Shown: in pieces, positions 44,646 through 53,450 of the stretch | How the letters are laid out: each line of letters begins with the position of its first letter | How positions within the stretch are numbered: the first letter of the stretch is position 1 | Assembly (NCBI RefSeq): GCF_900116615.1 | Contig: NZ_FPBF01000002.1 | Coordinates: forward strand, 372,001 to 436,000 | Origin: Algoriphagus locisalis | GTDB lineage: Bacteria; Bacteroidota; Bacteroidia; Cytophagales; Cyclobacteriaceae | Reading direction: 5' to 3' | Length of the DNA: 64,000 nucleotides | Program-made: the position numbers and the translations under genes | The notes under the pieces: generated by a model | The model's database searches: none | What the model saw: only the letters and a program-made list of their open reading frames with translations | Told to the model about the DNA's origin: nothing

Positions 44646-45307
44646 GGCTGCAAGGTTTTGGCTTTTCTGGCGATATCCTGGGCGAGTTGGATATCCAAAT
44701 TGATGTATCCCTGGAAAGGATTCAGGGCTTTGAAAACTCCCTTCATTTGGGCAAAGTACATTGATCGGTACATGCCGTAAGTGTAGGACCTCAGGATTAC
44801 CATTTCGTTCAAGATTTGGTTGATCAACTTGGATCTTTCTCCGGCATCCATGAGGTTATTTTCTCCACCTTTCAGGACAAAAGAACTGACCTCCAAGGCA
44901 AGTGAAGTTGCCCTTTGTTGAAACATGGTAGCGTTTCGCTCGGCAAACAGAAGTAAAGCAGGATTCTCACCCGCCAGTTCCATCACATCATTTAAATCTC
45001 CTGAAATAGCGGTTGCCATTCGTGCAATTTCCTTGACATTGGAAAGATTGGTCAAAATGGAACTGACTTCAGAAAGACCCTTGTAGATTTTATCCTGCAT
45101 CGTATTGACAATGGTCAGGTTTCCAGTGATTGCCAGCTGGCCCCGTTCAATCAAAGTCAACCTTTCATTAGTCGCCTCAAGTTGTGAGTCAATTACTAAA
45201 GCATGGGCGGCAGTGGCAGCTGAAACAGCCGGGTCCACATAAACAGTCTGACTAAAGGTTGATCCTGAGAAAAGCAGCAATATGAGTAGTTGAAGATACC
45301 TAATCAT
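44642..45307 (-). CDS. Secreted transfer-operon protein, paralogue 1 of 3
   Basis: 221 residues, signal peptide ending TFSQ. It has ENPALLLFAERNATMFQQRATSLALEVSS and ALNPFQGYINLDIQLAQDIARKAKTLQP, aligning over the whole length with the 43327 gene (better than with the 43992 one). It directly follows traG with ATGA overlap. A VirB5-like role is inferred from position, secretion signal and helical content. Confidence 0.65.
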   Translation of the reverse strand: MIRYLQLLILLLFSGSTFSQTVYVDPAVSAATAAHALVIDSQLEATNERLTLIERGQLAITGNLTIVNTMQDKIYKGLSEVSSILTNLSNVKEIARMATAISGDLNDVMELAGENPALLLFAERNATMFQQRATSLALEVSSFVLKGGENNLMDAGERSKLINQILNEMVILRSYTYGMYRSMYFAQMKGVFKALNPFQGYINLDIQLAQDIARKAKTLQP

Positions 45308-47811
45308 GCTATGCGGTAATTCGGTGAAAGAAATGTATCAGTGAGCGGACATCCTTCTTTGTTGACCTTCTCGAAAAATCTATGAAGAGTCAGATTAGAA
45401 GTAGTAAAATCCTCTACAAATGCGTCCAACCCCATTTTATAGCCTCCAAATGCATTGGCATAAATTTCTACTGCCGATTTTTCTGGCTTTTCGGTGGTGT
45501 AGGTTAGGTATTGGAAGAGTGACACCTCTACCCCATATACTTCGCCTGTAGCCCCTCTTCTGATGTAAACTTCCTTGAATCTGCCGCGCCCTTCCTGGTT
45601 GTCCAGTTGGTTAATGGTAAAAATCTTCCTTCGCTCCTTCTCACTGATGGAAAGCAAAGAAGCAATCTGTGAATAGTTGTCTTTGAACTTGGTTTGGTCC
45701 AGGAGACAAATCGTATCCGAATTGTTGATGATACTGTCCTTCACCACTTCATTTCCGATGATATCACCAAGTTCCTGGGTGACTACAATCGCCTCCCCCC
45801 AAAACTTCCGCACCGTTTTATACAGATATAGAATATACCCAGCCATCAAAGGAGAAGCGATGGCTTTCCATGCCTCCTCAATGATCAGGGCTTTTCGGTA
45901 TTTTGAACGAAATCTCATTTTCTGGATAAATACATCCATGATGATGAGCGTCACAATTGGAAAAAGAACCTTATGCTCCTTGATACTGTCAATTTCAAAA
46001 ACCACAAATGATTCGGTGAATAAGGATTGGTCAACCTCTTCGTTTAGCAGATTTTCAAACTCTCCACCTTGATAGAATTTTTTGAGCACAAATCGGAATT
46101 CATCCAGTTCAAATGTGATTCGCTCACGCTCCATAATTTCCGGAATTGTCTCTAGGGCAAAGTCATAAAAGCTATTGAAGCAAAGCCGATCAATTTTGCC
46201 TTTATCAGAGAAAAATGAAGAATAATAAGCTGAAATGGTGTACGAGATCACATCGGCTTCCACCTGTGAAACGGTACCTTCAGCTGTCTTCCATAGAAGT
46301 GAAACAAGCGTCAGGAGATAGTCTTTTTTCTCGATGTTGTATTCCTCTTCAGCAATGGCAAAAGGATTGGTGGTAATGGGCTTTTCTTCGGTGTAGGTAA
46401 TGTATTTGCCATTGTAATATTGACACAGTCCTGAATAGGAATGTCCCGTATCCACGATCACCACATCCATCAACCACTTAGGATCAGGCTGCTTGTTCCA
46501 CATGCAATACTGCTCCACCAGCGCATTCATAAAGAATGATTTGCCCGACCCGGAAGGCCCCAATACAAATTTGTTTCTATTGTTGATCCGATTAGTCTGC
46601 ATGGGCAAATCTGAGGGATCAATTTTCAAGGGGATTCCCTGTCTATCGGTGAATCGAATCTGAAAACCACTTTTTTCATCTTGATTCAGTGATTCTTTAA
46701 AGAAAAAGCACAATGCAGCATCTGCAGTGGTCAAAAAATAATCGTAAACTTTCAGTTCAGCTGTATTGCATGGAAGGACAGTCCTGAACAACTCCAATTG
46801 GTTGTAAGAATTTTTATTGGCAATAATCCCCTGCTGAAATAAGGATGACTCTACATAGTTGCAAGCGCCCTGAATATGCTCCTTCTGAGCCGAAACCAAG
46901 ACATTGAAATGACAATTGACTAAAAGCTGATTGTTCCTTGTCACATCCTCCAATAGCCTATTAATGTCCTGGACACACATATCATTGGCAGGGTCTGGGA
47001 TTCCCGAATGCCTCTTTCGCTTGACCTCAAGTTTGTGTTGGGTTGGTCTTTGCTCTACGATCTCGATGACCTGATTGTAAACAATGGTCTGGAAATTTGG
47101 GACATCAAATAGAAAACCCATGTTATCAATTGGAAATCCTTTGAGGCTATCCTTGTCACTTCTTTCTGAATGTGATGCTATCGTTTCGGGAAGCTCTACC
47201 TTATCGGTGTCAACCAACGAAATAGATCGGAATGCCCTGGCGCCACTTTCCACTTGGTTTTCTACTGGAACCAAATTGTCCAAGACAATTCTATCCTGAT
47301 AGAAATTCATACTGAGAATCCTTTTCACATATCGGTCAATCTCGGTTTTATTCAGAGCATTAGATTTAATCCCTGATCGCTCAAAAAGATCTGTTACCTT
47401 TCCGATGGATTGAATAAAATCATTCACTGATTTTTCACTATACCTTCCTTTTGACCGCTTGGTGATGACCAAATAGGTATTGTGGGAAACATATTCTCTA
47501 CCCTGAAAATGTTCATCATATTTCCGCTGCAGGTACTCCTTTGAATTATCTTCATGATAGCTTTCAGTGGAAAAAACATCCTGCTTTTGGATCAAATGAC
47601 CTTCTCCTAATATTTTGATGACATTCGTATATAGCTGGTGAAAAAAGTCGTACCTGGAAGGATCGGCTGAATATTGGACTACAGGGTTTTCAAGTTTCAG
47701 AATCAATCCGAAATCCCCATTTAGATTAAAAAGTAGATGGAATCCTTTGAATTCAGTTTCAATGCCCGCATAGGGCAACTTAAATTCATTCCTTTTATTC
47801 TTCAATATCAT
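45304..47811 (-). CDS. traG: Conjugative transfer ATPase TraG (VirB4-like)
   Basis: 835 residues. Walker A GPSGSGKS at about 416-423, Walker B ALIIEEAWKAI, followed by a long region with TRKFWGEAIVVTQELGDIIGNEVV (read in pieces), all VirB4 features. It powers pilus assembly and substrate transfer. Naming follows Bacteroidota usage, where TraG is the VirB4 homologue. It starts inside the traF stop (ATGA overlap). Confidence 0.95.
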   Translation of the reverse strand: MILKNKRNEFKLPYAGIETEFKGFHLLFNLNGDFGLILKLENPVVQYSADPSRYDFFHQLYTNVIKILGEGHLIQKQDVFSTESYHEDNSKEYLQRKYDEHFQGREYVSHNTYLVITKRSKGRYSEKSVNDFIQSIGKVTDLFERSGIKSNALNKTEIDRYVKRILSMNFYQDRIVLDNLVPVENQVESGARAFRSISLVDTDKVELPETIASHSERSDKDSLKGFPIDNMGFLFDVPNFQTIVYNQVIEIVEQRPTQHKLEVKRKRHSGIPDPANDMCVQDINRLLEDVTRNNQLLVNCHFNVLVSAQKEHIQGACNYVESSLFQQGIIANKNSYNQLELFRTVLPCNTAELKVYDYFLTTADAALCFFFKESLNQDEKSGFQIRFTDRQGIPLKIDPSDLPMQTNRINNRNKFVLGPSGSGKSFFMNALVEQYCMWNKQPDPKWLMDVVIVDTGHSYSGLCQYYNGKYITYTEEKPITTNPFAIAEEEYNIEKKDYLLTLVSLLWKTAEGTVSQVEADVISYTISAYYSSFFSDKGKIDRLCFNSFYDFALETIPEIMERERITFELDEFRFVLKKFYQGGEFENLLNEEVDQSLFTESFVVFEIDSIKEHKVLFPIVTLIIMDVFIQKMRFRSKYRKALIIEEAWKAIASPLMAGYILYLYKTVRKFWGEAIVVTQELGDIIGNEVVKDSIINNSDTICLLDQTKFKDNYSQIASLLSISEKERRKIFTINQLDNQEGRGRFKEVYIRRGATGEVYGVEVSLFQYLTYTTEKPEKSAVEIYANAFGGYKMGLDAFVEDFTTSNLTLHRFFEKVNKEGCPLTDTFLSPNYRIA

Positions 47812-48092
47812 TTTTTAGGTTTTAAGGATGTTGCGATTTGGAATACTCCTACATGCCTTGTTTTGCTATGCAGCCCTTTTTTTTGTTGCTGAGAAGTAAA
47901 CAAAAGGCCAATTACTATTGCTGAAATTGTGATTACACCACCTGCGATCATGCTGGTCAAACTCCCGATAACTCCACCCAGCACGACTCCGATGATCAAT
48001 GAGGAAATTCCCCATCCGATAAATTTTCCTTGAAATCCACGATATATAAGGGGCTTTTGAAGCCCCTTATATATTGGAAATTGCTTAGCCAT
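47808..48092 (-). CDS. traF: Conjugative transfer protein TraF (DUF4133, VirB3-like)
   Basis: 94 residues from ATG 48092, which overlaps the traE stop (TAATG). The open frame continues upstream, but MAKQFPIYKGLQKPLIYRGF is the conserved TraF N-terminus. Two membrane helices (FIGWGISSLIIGVVLGGVI, IAGGVITISAIVIGLLF). It is the small VirB3-like partner of the VirB4 ATPase. Its codons 6-16 contain a perfect 15-bp inverted repeat. Confidence 0.92.
   Translation of the reverse strand: MAKQFPIYKGLQKPLIYRGFQGKFIGWGISSLIIGVVLGGVIGSLTSMIAGGVITISAIVIGLLFTSQQQKKGLHSKTRHVGVFQIATSLKPKK
48042..48074. promoter_or_regulatory. Perfect 15-bp hairpin inside the start of traF
   Basis: ATATATAAGGGGCTT (48042-48056), loop TTG, AAGCCCCTTATATAT (48060-48074). 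In the mRNA the hairpin begins about 18 nt after the traF AUG. No U-tract follows. It could slow ribosomes or set expression of downstream genes relative to traE. Confidence 0.6.
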
Positions 48093-48397
48093 TAGACACC
48101 GAAAAATGCCTTGATGACAACACTCACCAGCACTAGGAAAATGCAGGAACCCAGCCATCCCATCAACTCTTTGTTGATATCTTGATCGCCTTGATTCCAC
48201 TTACTGTATACTCGGAAACCTCCTATAATCCCGACCACTGCACCGATCACCAAGCAAAGACTTGCGACGGGATCCACATAAGTCAATAGAGAGGATTCAG
48301 CGGCTGTAATTCCCTGTACTCCTTGGGCATGTGCAGAAATTGAAACAATGGCCATTGCTAAGGCACTTGAGATCTTTTTTGTGGTTCTGTTGAACAT
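48092..48397 (-). CDS. traE: Conjugative transfer protein TraE (DUF4134, VirB2-like)
   Basis: 101 residues from ATG 48397 (an ATG 11 codons upstream is possible). Signal sequence ending AHAQ, then two helices (VASLCLVIGAVVGIIGGFRV and LGSCIFLVLVSVVIKAFF) joined by YSKWNQGDQDINKELM. This is the DUF4134 pattern; TraE is the likely pilin (VirB2 equivalent). Confidence 0.92.
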   Translation of the reverse strand: MFNRTTKKISSALAMAIVSISAHAQGVQGITAAESSLLTYVDPVASLCLVIGAVVGIIGGFRVYSKWNQGDQDINKELMGWLGSCIFLVLVSVVIKAFFGV

Positions 48398-48457
48398 GAT
48401 TTTTATGGTTTTAGTAAGAAAATATTTCATGGACTATTTTGAATTGGTTGTAAAGTT

Positions 48458-48778
48458 TTAGGTAAGTGGAACTCCGTAAAGTCCGCTAAGAAAAAAGCCG
48501 ATAGTTGCGAGAAACAAGCATGCTCCAAACCAGCTGATCACCTGGACATCAATATGATGACGTCCCATCTGCCAATTGTTGTAAACCCGCAGGCCTCCAA
48601 GCAATCCTGAGATGGCACCGGAAACAAGAGATAGTCTTGACAATGCGACGTAAAAAGATTCCATATCTGATTCTACCTCTTGGAATTCTTCCACTCCTGG
48701 AGGAGTCTGCGCCAACATTTCCATGCTAGTCAAGGAGAGAATTAACAGGGAGCACAGAAGAAAATGACTTGCCTTCAT
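48458..48778 (-). CDS. Second DUF4134/TraE-like protein
   Basis: 106 residues, signal peptide ending MLAQ, then helices RLSLVSGAISGLLGGLRVY and GACLFLATIGFFLSGLYG joined by NNWQMGRHHIDVQVISW. Same layout as traE downstream, with an extra acidic N-terminal stretch (EEFQEVESDMESF). It is a divergent paralogue, perhaps a minor pilin subunit. Confidence 0.82.
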   Translation of the reverse strand: MKASHFLLCSLLILSLTSMEMLAQTPPGVEEFQEVESDMESFYVALSRLSLVSGAISGLLGGLRVYNNWQMGRHHIDVQVISWFGACLFLATIGFFLSGLYGVPLT

Positions 48779-49146
48779 GAGAACACTACTTTCTTTTTCA
48801 TTTCGATTGTGTTCTCTTTGGCCAGAGCAAAAAGGGAATCTAAATTGGTCACTCCGCCCGTTGACTTGATTGGATTTGTCTCCTTGAATTCCATTTTCTC
48901 CTCTTGTCCCTCTGTGTTAGTTGAAGCAGCTTTTTCAGGTTTTGGAGTTGATTTGTTTACTAAATCTTCCTCCTCAACGACCATTGGCTTTTCGTCAAAT
49001 TCTGATAGATCTGACTGGAATGCATAAGAAGGCCTTTCCTGAGATTTGGCACGATGCGGTGTCCTTAACACATCAATGACGACGTTGACCGCATAGTACA
49101 CTACATAGAAAAGGGCTAGGTATAGAAAGAAATCTGTCCAATTCAT
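48775..49146 (-). CDS. TraD-position membrane protein, unknown
   Basis: 123 residues: one N-terminal membrane helix (FFLYLALFYVVYYAVNVVIDVL) and a hydrophilic acidic tail. It overlaps neighbours by 4 bp on both sides. Position (between the DUF3408-like and TraE-like genes) suits traC/traD of CTnDOT-type operons. No domain recognised. Confidence 0.65.
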   Translation of the reverse strand: MNWTDFFLYLALFYVVYYAVNVVIDVLRTPHRAKSQERPSYAFQSDLSEFDEKPMVVEEEDLVNKSTPKPEKAASTNTEGQEEKMEFKETNPIKSTGGVTNLDSLFALAKENTIEMKKKVVFS

Positions 49147-49493
49147 AGCTTTAGTTGGTTTAGTGATTTTTTAATTTCGTTGACCAGTTCAGGATTGTTT
49201 TCTAGAAAATCCCAGCATACATAATTCACGAGAGAGGTGACCTTGATCCCAAACAGGTAATTCACATGTTTGAAGACATCCTCTATTTTAGAATCCATCC
49301 GGATAAGTCTGCGGTTTTCTCCGTTTACTTTATAGTCCCGAATCCGCTCTAATAGCTCATCCACTTCTGAATTCCTCTCTTCACTACCGAAATTCTCGCT
49401 GTAGGTGGACTCTGCCTTTTTTTCTTCGCCAGGAGTAGGGATTTCGCCACGAACTCCTTGTACTAGTTTGTTTATATAGTTTCCACTTCCCAT
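49143..49493 (-). CDS. DUF3408/TraB-like small cytoplasmic protein
   Basis: 116 residues. The C-terminal half (IRMDSKIEDVFKHVNYLFGIKVTSLVNYVCWDFLENNPEL, read in pieces) matches the DUF3408 pattern of small proteins that follow the ParA-like traA. The N-terminal half is charged and probably disordered. It overlaps the end of traA by 22 bp. Confidence 0.75.
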   Translation of the reverse strand: MGSGNYINKLVQGVRGEIPTPGEEKKAESTYSENFGSEERNSEVDELLERIRDYKVNGENRRLIRMDSKIEDVFKHVNYLFGIKVTSLVNYVCWDFLENNPELVNEIKKSLNQLKL

Positions 49494-50119
49494 GAGGATT
49501 CGTCTATGTAGTCATTGAATATTTTGTTGAAAATTGGGTCGAGAATTGGATCCAGTGTTTTTGGAGAGTAGGAAGTAGTTATTCTTTGAAAATCAATCCT
49601 ATCAGAAACCGGCGAGGTCAATTCTCCAAACTTGCTGAGTGCCTGATTTACACTGTCCAGCGTTTCATATTTCACGGAAGTTTTCACTCGGTTTGGGATC
49701 AAAATAATTTTGCTCTCCGGGTTTATCTTTTTGACCACATAGCAAAATTCAAAAGTGCTTGTCACGCTGTATTCATCGTAACAAAAGGGACATATGATCA
49801 ACCCTGAATCTTTAAAAACCTGGACCAGATTGTCGTCTGCCATAGTTCCTGCAAGGTCAATTACAGTAAGTAGATTTGGCACTTGGGCTGCTTCCTTGCG
49901 GATGTTCCTGAATCCAGAAATCTTAGAAAGCTCCACCTCGTATAGCTTCTCATTTTCCAACAAATCCGAATTAAGGTGCTTGTTATAAAGTGACTGCTGA
50001 AAATCCATATCGACGACTTTCACCTTCCTATTCTTCTTTTGGACTGAAAAATTGGAAAAGAGTACCGCCAACGTACTTTTACCGACGCCTCCTTTCTGAT
50101 TGGCAAATAGAATGATCAT
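49472..50119 (-). CDS. traA: ParA-family ATPase (TraA)
   Basis: 215 residues from ATG 50119, chosen because MIILFANQKGGVGKST is the standard ParA start and clears the relaxase stop at 50130. Deviant Walker A KGGVGKST, VVDMDFQQ as the A' segment, and VIDLAGTM as Walker B. It is found at the head of Bacteroidota tra operons, probably positioning or stabilising the element or its transfer machinery. Confidence 0.92.
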   Translation of the reverse strand: MIILFANQKGGVGKSTLAVLFSNFSVQKKNRKVKVVDMDFQQSLYNKHLNSDLLENEKLYEVELSKISGFRNIRKEAAQVPNLLTVIDLAGTMADDNLVQVFKDSGLIICPFCYDEYSVTSTFEFCYVVKKINPESKIILIPNRVKTSVKYETLDSVNQALSKFGELTSPVSDRIDFQRITTSYSPKTLDPILDPIFNKIFNDYIDESSWEVETI

Positions 50120-50129
50120 GGTTATTTTT

Positions 50130-51449
50130 TTATCTGGTAATTTCATTGTCTCCTCTGCGTTTTTTCCTTCTTTTCCTTCCATGGATAGCCTCATCATCTT
50201 CGTCATTGGCTGCATGTAGTATGGGTATCAAGTCGAATTCGTCCTGGTCTTGTCCTAAAGAATGCTCTTCGGATAGGTCTAAATAATCTTCCAAAGCTTG
50301 CTGTTGATTTGGCTGTAAAATATCCTTGGTGGAAACAGCTCCTTGTGAGGTCCTCAGGTAAGTCCACCCTTCTCTTAGCTCAAACCTTAATGAATGATGT
50401 TCTAATCCTTGCCGGATAGTTGAAAAGTCGTTGAATGCTGATCTTAGCTTAACTTTACCTCCAATGAAATCAATGGTCTTGGACTTGTCCGTATGATAAG
50501 GTTGTTGCTTACCTTCAGCTTCAAGCAAGCGCTTGATTGGAAATACCTCACTTCCTTTGAACACATTCTTATTGGAGCTGTCTATAAGAGAAAAGCCGTA
50601 AGGTGTCTTTGCATCCTTTCCATGAAAAATCAATTGAACTCCAAACTTGGCCGAGAGGAAATCCCCTAAATCTGAGCGGTACCCGATATGCTTATTTGAT
50701 TTACTCCTGTATTTCGGTTCAAATAGTGGGGTTGGGTCAGTTTTGTAGATTCTCGAATACTTATCCAGAATTGCTTTTAGCTGATTAGCTCTAGTATTAT
50801 CCAGTTCATAGGATTGGAGATTTTGATTGATCTCAGAAATAGGGATTCGTCCCTGGACTGATCCGTACTTGATCAAAATTAGTTGTTGATCCTTTTCTTT
50901 GAGCTTGTATCCAAGATTCTCCAATAGCAACATTCCCTGAGCCTTAGTACTGAAACTGAATTCCCGAAGCGTATCAGAAGCTTTATTGGCCTCCTGCTTC
51001 GGATTCAATCTCATGATCTCATTGATCGCTTCCTGTGCTCTTATTCTTTCAAAAGAATCGTTGATCTTCCTGCCTTCCTTATCAATTCTTGAGGACACTA
51101 TATGGACATGGTTATTGGCCGTATCCTTATGGAAAACAATCAAAAATGGATTTTTTCCATACCCCATTTTATCTACCCACTCATGTGCAATATCAGTCAG
51201 CTCCTCTTTTGTATATTCTCTCTCCTTGCAGCTGATCATCGCATGAAACTGCTTGTCCCTGACTATGGAATTTCGATTGGAATGAGCAATCAGAAAGTTC
51301 TTCACCTCATTAGGACCTATTTCTTTGGTGTCCTGGAGATACCCAAAATTGCGCAACCTCATCAGTTCCCCTTTTTCATTTTGGGTTTTGTTGGTGTTGT
51401 AGGTCACGCCCTTGAAGCTGCTAGTACTTGAAAGAATTTTAGCCCTCAT
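50130..51449 (-). CDS. mobB: MobB-type relaxase (MOBP-like)
   Basis: 439 residues. N-terminal relaxase domain: QFHAMISC and FLIVFHKDTANNHVHIVSSRI give the His-rich metal site (H-x-H) of MOBP relaxases. The catalytic Tyr is probably the one in the SFKGVTYNTNK or GYLQDTK segment. The C-terminal half is basic (KRRKKRRGD tail). It nicks oriT and pilots the strand through the channel. Its start overlaps the accessory mob gene stop by 4 bp. Confidence 0.92.
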   Translation of the reverse strand: MRAKILSSTSSFKGVTYNTNKTQNEKGELMRLRNFGYLQDTKEIGPNEVKNFLIAHSNRNSIVRDKQFHAMISCKEREYTKEELTDIAHEWVDKMGYGKNPFLIVFHKDTANNHVHIVSSRIDKEGRKINDSFERIRAQEAINEIMRLNPKQEANKASDTLREFSFSTKAQGMLLLENLGYKLKEKDQQLILIKYGSVQGRIPISEINQNLQSYELDNTRANQLKAILDKYSRIYKTDPTPLFEPKYRSKSNKHIGYRSDLGDFLSAKFGVQLIFHGKDAKTPYGFSLIDSSNKNVFKGSEVFPIKRLLEAEGKQQPYHTDKSKTIDFIGGKVKLRSAFNDFSTIRQGLEHHSLRFELREGWTYLRTSQGAVSTKDILQPNQQQALEDYLDLSEEHSLGQDQDEFDLIPILHAANDEDDEAIHGRKRRKKRRGDNEITR

Positions 51450-51811
51450 CTGATTACCTTATAGATTTGTTTCAAAAGCTTATTCATAAAATCTCGATGC
51501 TCGATATGTTTTGACATTAGCATAGTATGATCCTTAAAAACCGAGGGAGAAATTTTGTCCCTATAGGTATTTGCATGTTTAGCCAATTGGTTGATATTAT
51601 TATTCACCCGAGCCTGTTCAGAGACCAGTTTTTCAATGGAATTCAAAAGCCCACTGAGGTCAATGATTTTGGTTTCTTCACTGCTCAGCTTCATCCTGAT
51701 CAATTGACTCAAAGACATCTTTAGTGACTGACTTTCCTCTTTTAATTGGGTATAGATCTCCGGTTTTAACCTGACAGAAACCCAAGAAAGATTCTCTCTT
51801 TTCTCTTCCAT
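51446..51811 (-). CDS. Mobilisation accessory protein (MobA/MobC-like, relaxosome)
   Basis: 121 residues. An N-terminal ribbon-helix-helix-like stretch (WVSVRLKPEIYTQLKEESQSL, in pieces) is followed by NNNINQLAKHANTYRD, the family signature of bacterial mobilisation proteins. It binds near oriT and helps the relaxase. The inverted repeat at 51889-51934 lies 78 bp upstream. Confidence 0.9.
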   Translation of the reverse strand: MEEKRENLSWVSVRLKPEIYTQLKEESQSLKMSLSQLIRMKLSSEETKIIDLSGLLNSIEKLVSEQARVNNNINQLAKHANTYRDKISPSVFKDHTMLMSKHIEHRDFMNKLLKQIYKVIR

Positions 51812-51888
51812 GGCTGCGTGTTAGCAGGAGTAAAGAATTGGAATTGTGCGGTGAAAAAAAATACCTAGAAATGCGCAAAAATGACAAA

Positions 51889-51934
51889 TAGGCATATATG
51901 CGTATATAGAAATATATATACGCATATATGCCTA
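51889..51934. promoter_or_regulatory. 20-bp perfect inverted repeat upstream of mob genes (oriT or operator candidate)
   Basis: TAGGCATATATGCGTATATA, a 6-nt spacer, then its exact reverse complement ending at 51934. It lies between the stop of the LuxR gene (51964) and the mob start (51811). oriT regions of mob loci carry such repeats. The half-site TATATACGCATATA recurs at 53786-53799, so binding by a regulator is also possible. Confidence 0.6.
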
Positions 51935-51963
51935 GAGGGCGGCTTTACACCCAAAAATTTGAA

Positions 51964-52884
51964 TTATGAATAGGAGTTTAGAGAGTTGATCAGTTCCACC
52001 CGGTTTTTACTCTCAGATTTTTTGTAAATCGTCTGAAGGTGCTTGTTGACCGTTCTTTCAGAGATACAAAGTACATCAGCGATCTCTTTACTGGTCAGAC
52101 CTTGCGAGACTTGCTCTGCAACTTCACACTCCCTTTTAGTCAATCCTAATTCAGAACACCTTTGGGAGAAAAAAGTGGTAGAATCTATGTGCTGCTTTAG
52201 GTCAATATCATCCAGCTTTTCGAAGACCTTTCTGTTTTCATAAATCATCTTTCGGATGAACAGAAAAGTAATGAATATGAAACCTCCATTGGTACACAAT
52301 ACTTCGACTAACTGGCTAGCATCCACATAGCTGAAAAGTGGTAGCAATACCCACGGAAGAGCTGCCGAATAAGTCAGAATAGCATCTAAAGAATGTTGAT
52401 ACCCTTTGAATTTTTTTCGAATACTCAGGAAAATCCTAATGACCAAATAGATGGCATAGCCCAAAGGAATAGCCAATCCATACCAAAGGATAGTAGGCAG
52501 GTCATCTAATAAAGTAAGTCCGACACAAAAGAACAGAAAGAAGGGAGCAAAAAGAAAAAGCCAAATACCGATTCTTGCATCCCACCTTAAATCCTCTAAA
52601 TCAAAAACCTTGTAGAAATAGAATGGGAAATATGCACCCATTGCAAAACCAGCACCATAGGCCAAATTGATCTGTAGCTTGAGAGAAAGGGCAAGATCAG
52701 GATCCGGAAACAGCCCTCCTGCGATGTTATAAATGATCAACAGGGCTAAGAGTATCAGATAATACTTTCTATTCTCCTCAGAAGGTTTTTGCAGGTATAG
52801 GACCAACTGTGAGACAAAAAAAAGCAACTCGCAAACGACAAAAATAAATGTTACCAGATGCATTTCAGTTCCAAAAATTGTCAT
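51964..52884 (-). CDS. Membrane-bound LuxR-type regulator
   Basis: 306 residues. The first ~220 form about seven membrane helices; the C-terminus is a LuxR HTH: LTKRECEVAEQVSQGLTSKEIADVL and SERTVNKHLQTIYKKSES (in pieces). The membrane part probably senses a signal and the HTH acts on DNA at the membrane. It overlaps the acetyltransferase stop by 4 bp, so the two are co-expressed. Target genes unknown; the mob promoter is immediately downstream. Confidence 0.88.
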   Translation of the reverse strand: MTIFGTEMHLVTFIFVVCELLFFVSQLVLYLQKPSEENRKYYLILLALLIIYNIAGGLFPDPDLALSLKLQINLAYGAGFAMGAYFPFYFYKVFDLEDLRWDARIGIWLFLFAPFFLFFCVGLTLLDDLPTILWYGLAIPLGYAIYLVIRIFLSIRKKFKGYQHSLDAILTYSAALPWVLLPLFSYVDASQLVEVLCTNGGFIFITFLFIRKMIYENRKVFEKLDDIDLKQHIDSTTFFSQRCSELGLTKRECEVAEQVSQGLTSKEIADVLCISERTVNKHLQTIYKKSESKNRVELINSLNSYS

Positions 52885-53450
52885 GGCATATCCTTTCTGT
52901 AGAAATAAAATGGGAATCCAAATTCATTGGATGATCTATATACTGAGAATCCAAAGCTTTCATACCATTTGAAATTACGTGCTGTGGAAGTCTCCAAGCA
53001 GACAGGAAGATTCTTACGCTTTGCAATGTCCAGCACTGAATTCATAAGGCTAGACCCCTCTCCTTTTCCCTGGCTTTCCGGCTCGACACCAATGAACCAC
53101 AGGTATAGAAATGGCTCTTTCGGCTGAGCAGTTTCTATGCTTGATTCTCTCTTCAGAACTTTTGGAATCTTGGGAATTCCTATGCCTTTCAGAGCAAGCT
53201 TCAAATCCCAAAGCCATAAGCTCAATGGCTTTTGCTTTTGGGTAGAATATTTGATCAGTACACAGGATTTTCCAGAATCCGATATGAAGACTTCTCCATT
53301 TCTTAGACAGTTCTCCAAGCTATATTCCATTAAGACTTCTCTTCCTTTTGATGAATTCCCTACCACAAAGTCAACAGATTTATTCCCCTCAAAGGAATCC
53401 ACTAACACTTGAATGACTTTTGCCCTATCTGCTTCTAAGAATTTTCTCAT
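52881..53450 (-). CDS. GNAT-family N-acetyltransferase
   Basis: 189 residues. Acetyl-CoA motif A is seen as LWFIGVEPESQGKGEGSSLM, with the Q-x-K-G-x-G loop. The following LETSTARNFKWYESFGFSV is the typical motif B. Substrate unknown. First gene of a two-gene unit with the membrane LuxR regulator, probably cargo of the element. Confidence 0.88.
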   Translation of the reverse strand: MRKFLEADRAKVIQVLVDSFEGNKSVDFVVGNSSKGREVLMEYSLENCLRNGEVFISDSGKSCVLIKYSTQKQKPLSLWLWDLKLALKGIGIPKIPKVLKRESSIETAQPKEPFLYLWFIGVEPESQGKGEGSSLMNSVLDIAKRKNLPVCLETSTARNFKWYESFGFSVYRSSNEFGFPFYFYRKDMP

